IMG/VR virus record: IMGVR_UViG_3300034418_007711
Coordinates: 1 to 37,840 of that record
Strand: one strand, 5' to 3'
Length of the DNA: 37,840 bases
DNA from: a virus
Both the position numbers and the translations under genes were made by a program. The notes under the pieces are model-generated. The model did not search any database. It saw only the letters and a list, made by a program, of their open reading frames with translations, and had not been told where the DNA came from. Shown one piece after another: positions 31,007-37,073 of this stretch. Each line of letters begins with the position of its first letter. Within the stretch, counting starts at the first letter, position 1.

Positions 31007-32082
31007 GATTCTTCTTGTTCAACTTGTGCCGGAAGATCGAAACTTAGTCCCTTATACGCTCGTTCTTGCTTTCCGTTGTGATCCCTAGCTTGCGGAGTCG
31101 CCCAGTTCTTTCCAAAGCACTCGAAACGCTCGTTCGGCTGTATCGGGAACGACTCCATTTCCGAGAAGTCTGAGCTCGTCTGTTCTATTGTCACAATCTT
31201 GATACAGCTCGGAGAAGTCCAGCCGATCGGAATTCCCATGAGCATTTCTACCCACCGCGGATTTAAAACTTTTTTTACTGACATTCCTTGCACTCGACCC
31301 AATATCTGATTTTCTATTCGATTCTTCCACCTTTTGTCTGATTCTGGACTCGATCCTCCCATTTTTGCTTTTGACATTCCTACTCTCGGAGTTCCCCAAA
31401 GCCCTTGATGGTTCAAAAGAATATTGCTCTTGTCCTCTGTATGCCGGAAAGACTGTCCTTCTTGATCTTCTGTTTTTACTGAGAAGATTATTGACAGATT
31501 CAACGCTTGATCGTCTTGTCTCGTTTGAGATTGCAAGAATAAAGACTCTTTTTCGTTGGTGAGGAGCGCCGATTTCGCTCGCTGAGAATATTCCGAACGT
31601 CGCTGTGTAGTCAATTCTTTCCAGCTCTCGGAGGACATGGAGGAGAACCGGAGTTCCTTCCGGATCGTTCCAATCGTCTCCGCTGAGTTTACTTGACAAG
31701 ATTCCTTCGACGTTCTCCAAGAAGACAATTGACGGTCTTGAGATTTCGATTCCTCGTTTAATGAAGGGAAAGAGATGTCGTTCGTCTTGATCTCCTTTTC
31801 TCCTCCCGGCTCCGGAGAACGGTTGACAAGGAAAGCCGCCCGACAAGATATCCACTCTTTCGCGAAAGAGACTCCAGTCGAGTGTTTTAAGATTCGTCCA
31901 GATAGGAGCTGGATCGATGAATTCGTTTTCAATCTTCGCAACCAAGTTCGCGACGGCGAAGGCTTCGATCTCCACATAAGCGATTGACTCAATCGCTCCG
32001 AGAGCTCGTTTAAGTCCGAGATCAATTCCTCCGTAGCCGGTACAGAGTGAGAGATGTTTAAGTTTTTCGAAATTATCCACAT
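31003..32082 (-). CDS. Overlapping +1-frame ORF across the methyltransferase gene, 359 codons
   Basis: Starts directly after the stop of the 32083-32376 gene (TGA-ATG) and ends in ATGA with the terminase start, so both ends fit the operon. It stays open for 359 codons through the whole methyltransferase gene; other same-strand out-of-frame ORFs here reach only about 110. Its C-terminal third contains LNPRWVEMLMGIPIGWT (273-289), WGTPR (229-233) and WATPQARDHNGK (327-338), which I know from the variable target-recognition region of phage m5C methyltransferases. The N-terminal 200 residues look like a Ser/Arg-rich shadow. Real product could start internally or come from a +1 frameshift. Confidence 0.6.
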   Translation of the reverse strand: MWIISKNLNISHSVPATEELISDLNELSERLSQSLMWRSKPSPSRTWLRRLKTNSSIQLLSGRILKHSTGVSFAKEWISCRAAFLVNRSPEPGGEKEIKTNDISFPSLNEESKSQDRQLSSWRTSKESCQVNSAETIGTIRKELRFSSMSSESWKELTTQRRSEYSQRAKSALLTNEKESLFLQSQTRQDDQALNLSIIFSVKTEDQEGQSFRHTEDKSNILLNHQGLWGTPRVGMSKAKMGGSSPESDKRWKNRIENQILGRVQGMSVKKVLNPRWVEMLMGIPIGWTSPSCIKIVTIEQTSSDFSEMESFPIQPNERFECFGKNWATPQARDHNGKQERAYKGLSFDLPAQVEQEES

Positions 32083-32086
32083 TCAT
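31085..32086 (-). CDS. DNA cytosine-5 methyltransferase, 333 aa
   Basis: All core m5C motifs are in order: I LSLCTGYGGIDLG (12-24), IV GGFPCQPFS with catalytic Cys87, VI FLENV (122-126), VIII QRKRVFI (177-183) and X LLGNGVVP (307-314). The region 190-300, where the target-recognition domain belongs, is Ser/Arg/Asn-rich and low in hydrophobic residues, while the +1 frame of the same DNA carries recognisable family motifs. The start overlaps the preceding stop as ATGA; GAGGAC lies upstream. It methylates cytosine in an unknown site and likely protects the phage from restriction. It lies between the two terminase subunits. Confidence 0.9.
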   Translation of the reverse strand: MNVDNFEKLKHLSLCTGYGGIDLGLKRALGAIESIAYVEIEAFAVANLVAKIENEFIDPAPIWTNLKTLDWSLFRERVDILSGGFPCQPFSGAGRRKGDQDERHLFPFIKRGIEISRPSIVFLENVEGILSSKLSGDDWNDPEGTPVLLHVLRELERIDYTATFGIFSASEIGAPHQRKRVFILAISNETRRSSVESVNNLLSKNRRSRRTVFPAYRGQEQYSFEPSRALGNSESRNVKSKNGRIESRIRQKVEESNRKSDIGSSARNVSKKSFKSAVGRNAHGNSDRLDFSELYQDCDNRTDELRLLGNGVVPDTAERAFRVLWKELGDSAS

Positions 32087-32376
32087 TTGTCCTCTTTTTT
32101 GATAATTAATGGTCTCTTAGTCAATGAGCCGAAGATCGCCGCGTCCCTCATAGCAATTAGCCATTTGCAAGCGAGACGATCCGCCCGTCGTCGTTTCTCG
32201 TTTTCGCTAGCTGTTCTATAATTCGACATCGATGAAAGCGTTTCATAATATTGATTTGCTAATATACTCCGGAGCTGATCTTGATCGTACTCGACTCGAT
32301 TGTCTTCATTTATACGAATGATCGCCGGATCGAATAAATCGCTCGGTTGAAAGTAGATCGGATCCTCACTCTTCAC
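32083..32376 (-). CDS. Hypothetical protein between small terminase and methyltransferase, 97 aa
   Basis: Starts with GTG 32376, supported by GGAG 7 bases upstream, and overlaps the small terminase end by 11 bases. Acidic N-terminus, basic middle (SENEKRRRADRLACKWLIAM) and a Lys-rich tail. No family recognised. Tight overlaps on both sides suggest constant co-production with terminase; a packaging accessory is possible but unproven. Confidence 0.6.
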   Translation of the reverse strand: MKSEDPIYFQPSDLFDPAIIRINEDNRVEYDQDQLRSILANQYYETLSSMSNYRTASENEKRRRADRLACKWLIAMRDAAIFGSLTKRPLIIKKEDK

Positions 32377-32818
32377 TAGCTGACTCCGACTTCAAGAACT
32401 CTTCGCTCGCTTGTTGAATCATACTCGCGACAAGATCAGTTCCGTCGCTTTTCTTGTCGATCGTCATGTCAACTTCTCGCTTCAAGCTCCAGCGTTCCGG
32501 GAGCCTTCTTTCAAGAAGCCAAGCGATCGCTCTCCAGTCGCTCTTTTCATTTCCAAGCCGCTTGATCTCTTTAATCATGACAGCTTCAGCGTAATCGATC
32601 GCCGCTTCAAATTCCGCGTTGAACTCTTCGTCATTCTGTCTCCATTTCTCGACAGTCGATCGAGAAAGGTTCGCTAGTGAACAAGCCGCGTCGTAACTCA
32701 TTCCCGATCTCAAGTTTTCGAGAAGCGGTTCAATGTATTTAGGAATCTTTTTTGACGGTCTTCCTTGAGGCCTCTTCTTGCTTTCTTTTGAACTCTTCGA
32801 TTTGCTCTTGATAGACAT
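32366..32818 (-). CDS. terS: Terminase small subunit candidate, 150 aa
   Basis: A basic tail (1-25) precedes an HTH unit, GMSYDAACSLANLSRSTVEKW (about 39-59), then a helical part with DWRAIAWLLERRLPERW (about 94-110) and an acidic C-terminus. This matches small terminases, whose DNA-binding domain recognises the packaging site while the C-terminus contacts the large subunit. The large subunit gene follows two genes later. The gene overlaps the preceding one by 80 bases. GGAG lies 9 bases before ATG 32818. Confidence 0.8.
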   Translation of the reverse strand: MSIKSKSKSSKESKKRPQGRPSKKIPKYIEPLLENLRSGMSYDAACSLANLSRSTVEKWRQNDEEFNAEFEAAIDYAEAVMIKEIKRLGNEKSDWRAIAWLLERRLPERWSLKREVDMTIDKKSDGTDLVASMIQQASEEFLKSESASEE

Positions 32819-32966
32819 TCCTTATTACTCCGATCAAGGTTTTTTGAATTTCATTATAAAGCTCTAGCGATTCAGCTTGAAGAGGATTGTTTTGATCTTC
32901 GACGCGAAGCTCTTTGTATAGTCTCGCAAGAAGCTGATCGCGCGCGTTTAGTTGTTGATTATCCAT
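32739..32966 (-). CDS. Hypothetical helical protein, 75 aa
   Basis: Short, highly charged and probably helical throughout, ending in a Lys/Glu-rich coil. It overlaps the small terminase start by 80 bases in another frame. The start follows copy C of the 25-bp palindrome, which leaves only a weak AGG ribosome site. No family recognised. Confidence 0.6.
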   Translation of the reverse strand: MDNQQLNARDQLLARLYKELRVEDQNNPLQAESLELYNEIQKTLIGVIRNVYQEQIEEFKRKQEEASRKTVKKDS

Positions 32967-32978
32967 AATATAATAACC

Positions 32979-33003
32979 TAAACCGGAACTTAGTTCCTAT
33001 TTA
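32979..33003 (-). repeat. 25-bp intergenic palindromic repeat, copy C
   Basis: Core GGAACT-T-AGTTCC on the plus strand. The repeat encodes the last codons of the 32990-33400 gene (ending N-R-N, stop TAA inside the dyad) and stops just before the next gene's ribosome site. A 34-base stretch including the A-run that follows differs from copy D by one base. Confidence 0.9.
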
Positions 33004-33400
33004 AAAAAAGTTTCTGATCTTGTCTTAAGAAACGCTCAACAATATCAAGATCTATCGTTCTAAGATTGCCGGATATACAAAGCTCTCCCAGAGAGATACA
33101 AATCAAATCAATCATTTTTACTCCTTTTTTAAATGAAACAGATTCGTCTTTGTCGAATTTAGGAACTCTTAAAGAACGATGATCTATAAATTCAATAAAT
33201 TGCTTGATCTCTTGTTCGCTTAAGACAACCTCTTCATTAAGCACTCTCTTAATAGTTGTTGATAAAATCTCCGGAGTCTTCTCTCCTACAACAGCATAAA
33301 TGTTATTATTATTTTTTTGCCCTTGCTCGTTCCAAAGATCGACTTGTTTAATGGCGAATCTCTGAAGCTGTCTTATAAACTCTATCATGCTTTCATTCAT
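32990..33400 (-). CDS. Hypothetical protein, 136 aa
   Basis: I start at ATG 33400 because AGGA lies 6 bases upstream; GTG 33403 is one codon earlier. The protein is mainly helical with one long hydrophobic helix (VKMIDLICISLGELCI). No family recognised. The last three codons and the stop are formed by copy C of the palindrome and its ribosome site abuts copy D, so the gene is bracketed by two copies of the repeat, like a cassette. Confidence 0.6.
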   Translation of the reverse strand: MNESMIEFIRQLQRFAIKQVDLWNEQGQKNNNNIYAVVGEKTPEILSTTIKRVLNEEVVLSEQEIKQFIEFIDHRSLRVPKFDKDESVSFKKGVKMIDLICISLGELCISGNLRTIDLDIVERFLRQDQKLFLNRN

Positions 33401-33409
33401 CACATATCC

Positions 33410-33434
33410 TAAACCGGAACTCAGTTCCTATTTA
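33410..33434 (-). repeat. 25-bp intergenic palindromic repeat, copy D
   Basis: Core GGAACT-C-AGTTCC. It supplies the TAG stop of thyX and lies directly before the ribosome site of the 136-residue gene. With copy C it frames that gene exactly. Confidence 0.9.
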
Positions 33435-34093
33435 AAAAAAGCGTTCATCGAAACTGGAAACAACTCCTCAAGCTGTTCTTGAATCAAACTCGCAACGACT
33501 TGCGTTTCCGGTTGAGCATGACTGTCTAGTCTCAGCTTCAAAAACTTGATCCAGTTGTGAAGATTGCCGGTCATGTAAAACGTTGTATAAGTCGACTCTG
33601 GAAGAACACAACGAGCAAGCTCGCGAGCGACTCCTCTTTCGATTAGCTTATGATAAGCCTTCAAAGACTGAGCGACTGATTCTCGATAGATCTCAAGAGC
33701 GAGCTCGTCGTCAAGATCTCCGTCCGAACATTGAAGAGCCGTATCGCTTTGAGATCGGAGTCTTCTCGGCTCCCATATTTCAATTTTCTCGGACGTGTAT
33801 CGTCTTGATACTTCGTTATAAGAGAAAGTTCGATGTCTCATGATTTGACTACGAACAAAGAGCGGAACTTTGATTCTGAAGGTGATCGAATTATGTTCAA
33901 ACGGCGAAGTATGATTGTTCTCTGCGAGATAGTTAATCAATCGTTTGTCGCGACTAGTCAGCTCCGGCTCGAACTCTTTGAACTCTTCATAATTGATAAA
34001 TGAAACGCGAGCGGCTTGAACGACAGTATTGTCCGATCCGCTTGATTGAACAAGTTCGATGAATCCGATCGCGTCCGTATAAAGAAAGATCAT
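33428..34093 (-). CDS. thyX: Flavin-dependent thymidylate synthase ThyX, 221 aa
   Basis: The signature RHRTFSYNEVSRRY (86-99) is the RHRx7S ThyX motif. EHNSITFRIKVPLFVRSQIM precedes it and LRLDSHAQPETQ follows, as in the family. ThyX makes dTMP from dUMP using FAD and methylene-tetrahydrofolate, without the tetrahydrofolate oxidation of ThyA. The phage uses it to raise the dTTP supply during replication. Complete and of normal length. AGGGAAAT lies upstream of the ATG. Confidence 0.95.
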   Translation of the reverse strand: MIFLYTDAIGFIELVQSSGSDNTVVQAARVSFINYEEFKEFEPELTSRDKRLINYLAENNHTSPFEHNSITFRIKVPLFVRSQIMRHRTFSYNEVSRRYTSEKIEIWEPRRLRSQSDTALQCSDGDLDDELALEIYRESVAQSLKAYHKLIERGVARELARCVLPESTYTTFYMTGNLHNWIKFLKLRLDSHAQPETQVVASLIQEQLEELFPVSMNAFFK

Positions 34094-34094
34094 A

Positions 34095-35084
34095 TTATTT
34101 CCCTAGCATATAAATAAACAAAGCGAACCACAAAAAAGCGACTATCATGATACAAAAAGCAAGAGTAACCGACTGGTCTTTTTTCTTCTCAGTGAATGAC
34201 GTCATGTCTTCTTCGGGAGTGATGATCTCTTGAACGATCTCTTTAGTTTTTCGCTTCTTTATGTCTCCGAGAACTTCGATCAAAAGATCATGATTCGGAT
34301 TACTTGAATCGCTTCTCCAAAGTCCGACGGTTCTCCGGTGTATCTTGAGAAAGTCGGCGACTTCTTGAATAGTCCGCCGCTTTTGAGAACAAAAAGATCT
34401 TAAAGCGTTCGCTTGTTCTTCGTTGATAACGATCTTCTTTCGGCTTCTCTTTGTCTCATTACAAGTCAATTTAAACTCCTCTTGAACCGATTCATCATTC
34501 CAGCTCGGAGTTTCTTTGAAGACGGCCGGGAAGTCGAAAGTTTTTTCAAGATTAAAAAAACTGAAGATGTTTGAATAAAACTCAATCGAGCTCTCTAGTT
34601 GAGAAAAAGAATAATAATAGTGATAGCTATATTCTTGTCGATCGCGTCCATACATAACGAGCACATTATAGTCATTTTCATTAAATCGCTTATGAATCTT
34701 TAGAGGATCGTCTCGATAAATCGCAATCACAAAACACCAGAGACATTTTTGATCTGAAGCGAGTTGAGCCGTTCCGAGAAGCTGATTTTCATTCTCTTTA
34801 AAGATCGACTTTGCGATTTGAGTAAGAGTTCTATCTTGTGAACGAGTCGTCTTGATTTCGATAAGAGCGACTGTGTTGTCTCGATCGTCATCATAAGTTA
34901 CTTTCAAGTCATGAGTATAGCAATCTCTTTCAGCTTGACTCGTCTTTTCGATCTTCAGCGGCCTTCGCTTTTTGTTCTTAACAAGATTACTCCCGAACTC
35001 CGCGTTTAGTATCATTGCGAGATAGCCTTCAACTTTATCATGAATGATAGTTCTCGCGTTCTGTAGTTCTTCTTCACTTCTCAT
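34095..35084 (-). CDS. PD-(D/E)XK-like, HTH and C-terminal membrane-anchor protein, 329 aa
   Basis: Three regions: residues about 15-150 with HDLKV (Asp59), then 16 residues and EIK (Glu76, Lys78), the D...ExK pattern of PD-(D/E)XK nucleases; an HTH around 236-256 (RRTIQEVADFLKIHRRTVGLW); and a single TM anchor at about 306-326 (start LAFCIMIVAFLWFALFIYML) with only three residues after it. I find no exact family. A DNA-binding, nuclease-like protein held at the membrane by its tail could act on entering or exiting DNA or tether replication. Its own ribosome site is poor; it follows a 7-codon leader ORF by 5 bases, suggesting coupled translation. Confidence 0.6.
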   Translation of the reverse strand: MRSEEELQNARTIIHDKVEGYLAMILNAEFGSNLVKNKKRRPLKIEKTSQAERDCYTHDLKVTYDDDRDNTVALIEIKTTRSQDRTLTQIAKSIFKENENQLLGTAQLASDQKCLWCFVIAIYRDDPLKIHKRFNENDYNVLVMYGRDRQEYSYHYYYSFSQLESSIEFYSNIFSFFNLEKTFDFPAVFKETPSWNDESVQEEFKLTCNETKRSRKKIVINEEQANALRSFCSQKRRTIQEVADFLKIHRRTVGLWRSDSSNPNHDLLIEVLGDIKKRKTKEIVQEIITPEEDMTSFTEKKKDQSVTLAFCIMIVAFLWFALFIYMLGK

Positions 35085-35089
35085 TGTTT

Positions 35090-35113
35090 TTATGCCATGA
35101 TTGTCTTGTTCAT
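35090..35113 (-). other. 7-codon leader ORF with a strong ribosome site
   Basis: AAGGAG lies 6 bases before ATG 35113; the frame reads MNKTIMA then TAA, 5 bases ahead of the start of the 329-residue gene. The first bases match the start of the O-like gene (AAGGAG-(A/G)-CAATATGAACAA). The strong site seems to serve the leader, not the large protein. A 10-bp hairpin lies directly upstream. Confidence 0.5.
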
Positions 35114-35125
35114 ATTGTTCTCCTT

Positions 35126-35155
35126 GCCAGCCGGACTTCTATCTCTCCGGCTGGC
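35126..35155 (-). promoter_or_regulatory. 10-bp perfect stem-loop next to a ribosome site
   Basis: GCCAGCCGGA pairs perfectly with TCCGGCTGGC across a 10-base loop (minus strand), after the ssb stop and ending at the AAGGAG of the leader ORF. No T-tract follows, so it is not an intrinsic terminator. It may protect the upstream ssb mRNA or control access to the ribosome site. Confidence 0.65.
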
Positions 35156-35164
35156 TAGGTGACA

Positions 35165-35527
35165 TTATTTCCAGTTGAACTCATTAGATGATTGATAGCC
35201 GATTGCTCCCGAAGAAGAGACTTGTCGATCGCGTTGACTAAAGTTTATCAATTTAAACGCGACGATTTGAGTCGATTTGATTCCGTCTCGCTCGTAAGTT
35301 GAGATCTTTCCTTTGACGAGAATCTTGTCTCCTTTTTTGATCTCTTTCGCTTTGTCGAACGTGTACCCGGAGAGCTTCACTGAGTGCCATTCAGTCGAGT
35401 CTTTCCATTCGCCGCTTTTATCTTGATAGCGTTCACTGGTCGCTAAGCTCATAACAATGAACTTATGTTCTCCGACTTGCTCCGCGTCCTTCCCGGCGTT
35501 TCCAATTAATAAAACTTCATTAATCAA
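35165..35527 (-). CDS. ssb: Single-stranded DNA-binding protein, 120 aa
   Basis: An OB-fold SSB: MINEVLLIGNAGKDAEQVG start, TEWHSVKLSG (about 45-54), and KKGDKILVKGKISTYERDG. It coats single-stranded phage DNA during replication and recombination with the RecT-like protein. It starts with TTG 35527, supported by GGAG 7 bases upstream, and the start is embedded in the end of the RHH gene. The C-terminus ends NEFNWK; the acidic partner-binding tip typical of bacterial SSB (DDIPF) is missing, so partner interactions probably differ. Confidence 0.9.
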   Translation of the reverse strand: MINEVLLIGNAGKDAEQVGEHKFIVMSLATSERYQDKSGEWKDSTEWHSVKLSGYTFDKAKEIKKGDKILVKGKISTYERDGIKSTQIVAFKLINFSQRDRQVSSSGAIGYQSSNEFNWK

Positions 35528-35735
35528 TTTGAGTCTCCTTCACGTCGATCTTTTTTTGATTGCCATAAAATGGACTTGTCTCGCTCTTATACGCGAATCG
35601 AATCCAGCGGCGAAACACTCGATTAACGGAGATCTTCTCTCCGGTTTCTCTGGATTCTACTTCAGCGAGTCGCCGAGCGAACTGAAGAATCTCGTTCTCG
35701 ATTCTAATAGTAAAATTTGTTTTCTCTTCGTTCAT
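35520..35735 (-). CDS. Ribbon-helix-helix-type regulator, 71 aa
   Basis: I start at ATG 35735 with AGGTGAG upstream; the longer frame from 35795 runs into the leader. The segment TNFTIRIENEILQFARRLAE (about 5-24) reads as strand plus helix A, and a second helix follows (SVNRVFRRWIRFA), the Arc/MetJ-type fold. RHH proteins bind DNA as dimers on short palindromes, so it is a candidate reader of the 25-bp palindrome or of its own leader. Co-translated with ssb. Confidence 0.7.
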   Translation of the reverse strand: MNEEKTNFTIRIENEILQFARRLAEVESRETGEKISVNRVFRRWIRFAYKSETSPFYGNQKKIDVKETQID

Positions 35736-35750
35736 ATACTCACCTAAAAA

Positions 35751-35819
35751 GAAGGCCGTCTCTGTAGTAGAGTAAAGATAAGATACATTGTTCAAAAGGG
35801 TTAATCCTCACCGGCCTTC
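35751..35819 (-). promoter_or_regulatory. GAAGGCCG/CGGCCTTC stem in the leader of the RHH-ssb operon
   Basis: On the minus strand GAAGGCCG (35819-35812) and CGGCCTTC (35758-35751) are complementary, with a 53-base loop, and five Ts follow directly before the RHH ribosome site. This looks like an attenuator or the remains of a terminator. Just upstream the minus strand reads TTTAGTATATG, which also lies upstream of the O-like gene at 59-49 and could be a shared -10 region. Confidence 0.4.
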
Positions 35820-35883
35820 ATATACTAAACTATATGAAAACAGAAAAAGAAAAGTCCGACTCTAAAAAAGAGAAAGAAAAGCT

Positions 35884-35997
35884 ATGACGAACGAATCTCA
35901 AAACACATTCTTAGCGAACGTGATTAAGAAAAGATTTAGAGTCGGATTGTCAGAATACGACGAAGAGACAAGACTAGTCAAGCGATCTATTCATTAA
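35884..35997 (+). CDS. Possible plus-strand mini-protein, 37 aa
   Basis: In the only long gap on the map (about 35740-36146) a plus-strand ORF of 37 codons starts at ATG 35884, overlapping the TGA of a 17-codon Lys-rich ORF (35834-35887) as ATGA. It reads MTNESQNTFLANVIKKRFRV at its start. A hairpin with a T-rich flank follows immediately. Purine-rich sequence lies upstream but there is no clear Shine-Dalgarno. The coupled pair plus a terminator is suggestive; coding is not proven. Confidence 0.35.
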   Translation: MTNESQNTFLANVIKKRFRVGLSEYDEETRLVKRSIH

Positions 35998-36002
35998 TAA
36001 AA

Positions 36003-36031
36003 AAAAGGCCTCATATTGGCGTATGAGACCT
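36003..36031 (-). terminator. Terminator of the O-like/DnaC-like operon (probably bidirectional)
   Basis: Left arm GGCCTCATA (36007-36015) and right arm TATGAGACC (36022-36030) pair with one mismatch around the loop TTGGCG. On the minus strand eight Ts follow, a strong intrinsic terminator for the replication operon. On the plus strand TCTTTTC follows, so it may also stop transcripts of the mini-ORF. Confidence 0.8.
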
Positions 36032-36043
36032 CTTTTCAATACC

Positions 36044-36094
36044 GATCCTTTAGCCCGAAAGCCCGACCAAAAGTTTTCACACAGCCAAAGGATC
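36044..36094 (-). ncRNA. Structured 3' UTR or small RNA candidate
   Basis: GATCCTTTAGC (36044-36054) pairs with GCCAAAGGATC (36084-36094) with one mismatch, enclosing 29 bases that include CCCGA repeats and AAAAGTTTT. It lies between the DnaC-like gene's stop and the terminator. It could be a 3'-UTR-derived small RNA, a processing site or a replication-related fold. Only the pairing is seen. Confidence 0.35.
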
Positions 36095-36146
36095 AGAAAG
36101 ATTATTCTGTAAAATGAATCATATTAGTAAAAAAAGAGCTAGTCAA

Positions 36147-37073
36147 CTAGTAATCTACTCGCCAAGCGCTGAGATCTTCTTTTTGACTTGCTCGACGGTC
36201 TCGACCGGTCATTCTCACCGGCTTTGAAAACATCGCTCGAAAGCGGCTCATGATTGCTGGATTATTTCCGGTGTAGCTCTCGATTTGAGCCGGAGATAGA
36301 TTCGTCGTTGTTACGATTGATAAGTCTCCAGTTGACCACCGTTCATACATATCTTGAAACAAATCAGCGTTGAAAGATCGAAGCCAGTCCGTTCTTTGTC
36401 CGCTCCCTCCGATTCCGCCGAGCTCATCGAAGAGAAGAAGTTCGCAATGATCGAGCCAGCGTCCGAGAGGGTCTTCAGCTTGTCCCCGGAATGATTTATA
36501 TTTCAAATCAATTAGTTTTGAATGAGATATATATTTGACTCTTAAATCTGAGAAGATCGCTTCTTTTGCTAAACAGTAGAGAAGCGAAGTCTTACCGTTC
36601 CCCGGAGAGCCCCAAAGAAGAACGCTCGGACTTTTCTCTTGTCCGCCATAAGAGATCCAGTTCATAAGAGCTCGAATTCTTTGTTCTTGCTCTTGAGAAT
36701 CGAACTGATAAACAGAGAAGTTCATTCCGGTCGCGTCCGTTGGTAAACAAAGCCGATTTAGCTTCTTGATTCTTCGTCTCGGTATCTCGCAACGATGACA
36801 GATTGAAGAATAAGTGTTTTGAGCTTCTTTGTGATAAACGAGTCCGAGTTGACAATGGCCGCAGTATGGAATCTCTTTGACAGTATAGAAACGCGTATTT
36901 CGTTCGACGAGTCCTTTTTCTTCAAGATTACTATGATTCAACGAACGAAAGTCATGATATTCCTTGGAAGCGAATCTTCCGCTTTCTTTCAATCGCTCTC
37001 GAAGAGCTTTGAGTTCTGTCAGTTGCGGAGCGATGTCAGCGAGTGAAGTCATTCCATGTTTAGAGCTTCTCAT
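36147..37073 (-). CDS. DnaC/IstB-like helicase loader ATPase, 308 aa
   Basis: An N-terminal helical part (1-65) precedes a zinc-binding site with YCGHCQ and ICHRCE (about 70-97). The AAA+ domain follows: Walker A WGSPGNGKTS (about 154-163), Walker B LLLFDELGG (about 213-221) and a sensor segment IVTTTNLS (about 253-260). The combination is that of DnaC-type loaders, which place the replicative helicase at the origin opened by the initiator. No phage helicase gene is seen, so it probably recruits the host DnaB. The start overlaps the O-like stop; GGGAGGG lies before it. Confidence 0.85.
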   Translation of the reverse strand: MRSSKHGMTSLADIAPQLTELKALRERLKESGRFASKEYHDFRSLNHSNLEEKGLVERNTRFYTVKEIPYCGHCQLGLVYHKEAQNTYSSICHRCEIPRRRIKKLNRLCLPTDATGMNFSVYQFDSQEQEQRIRALMNWISYGGQEKSPSVLLWGSPGNGKTSLLYCLAKEAIFSDLRVKYISHSKLIDLKYKSFRGQAEDPLGRWLDHCELLLFDELGGIGGSGQRTDWLRSFNADLFQDMYERWSTGDLSIVTTTNLSPAQIESYTGNNPAIMSRFRAMFSKPVRMTGRDRRASQKEDLSAWRVDY

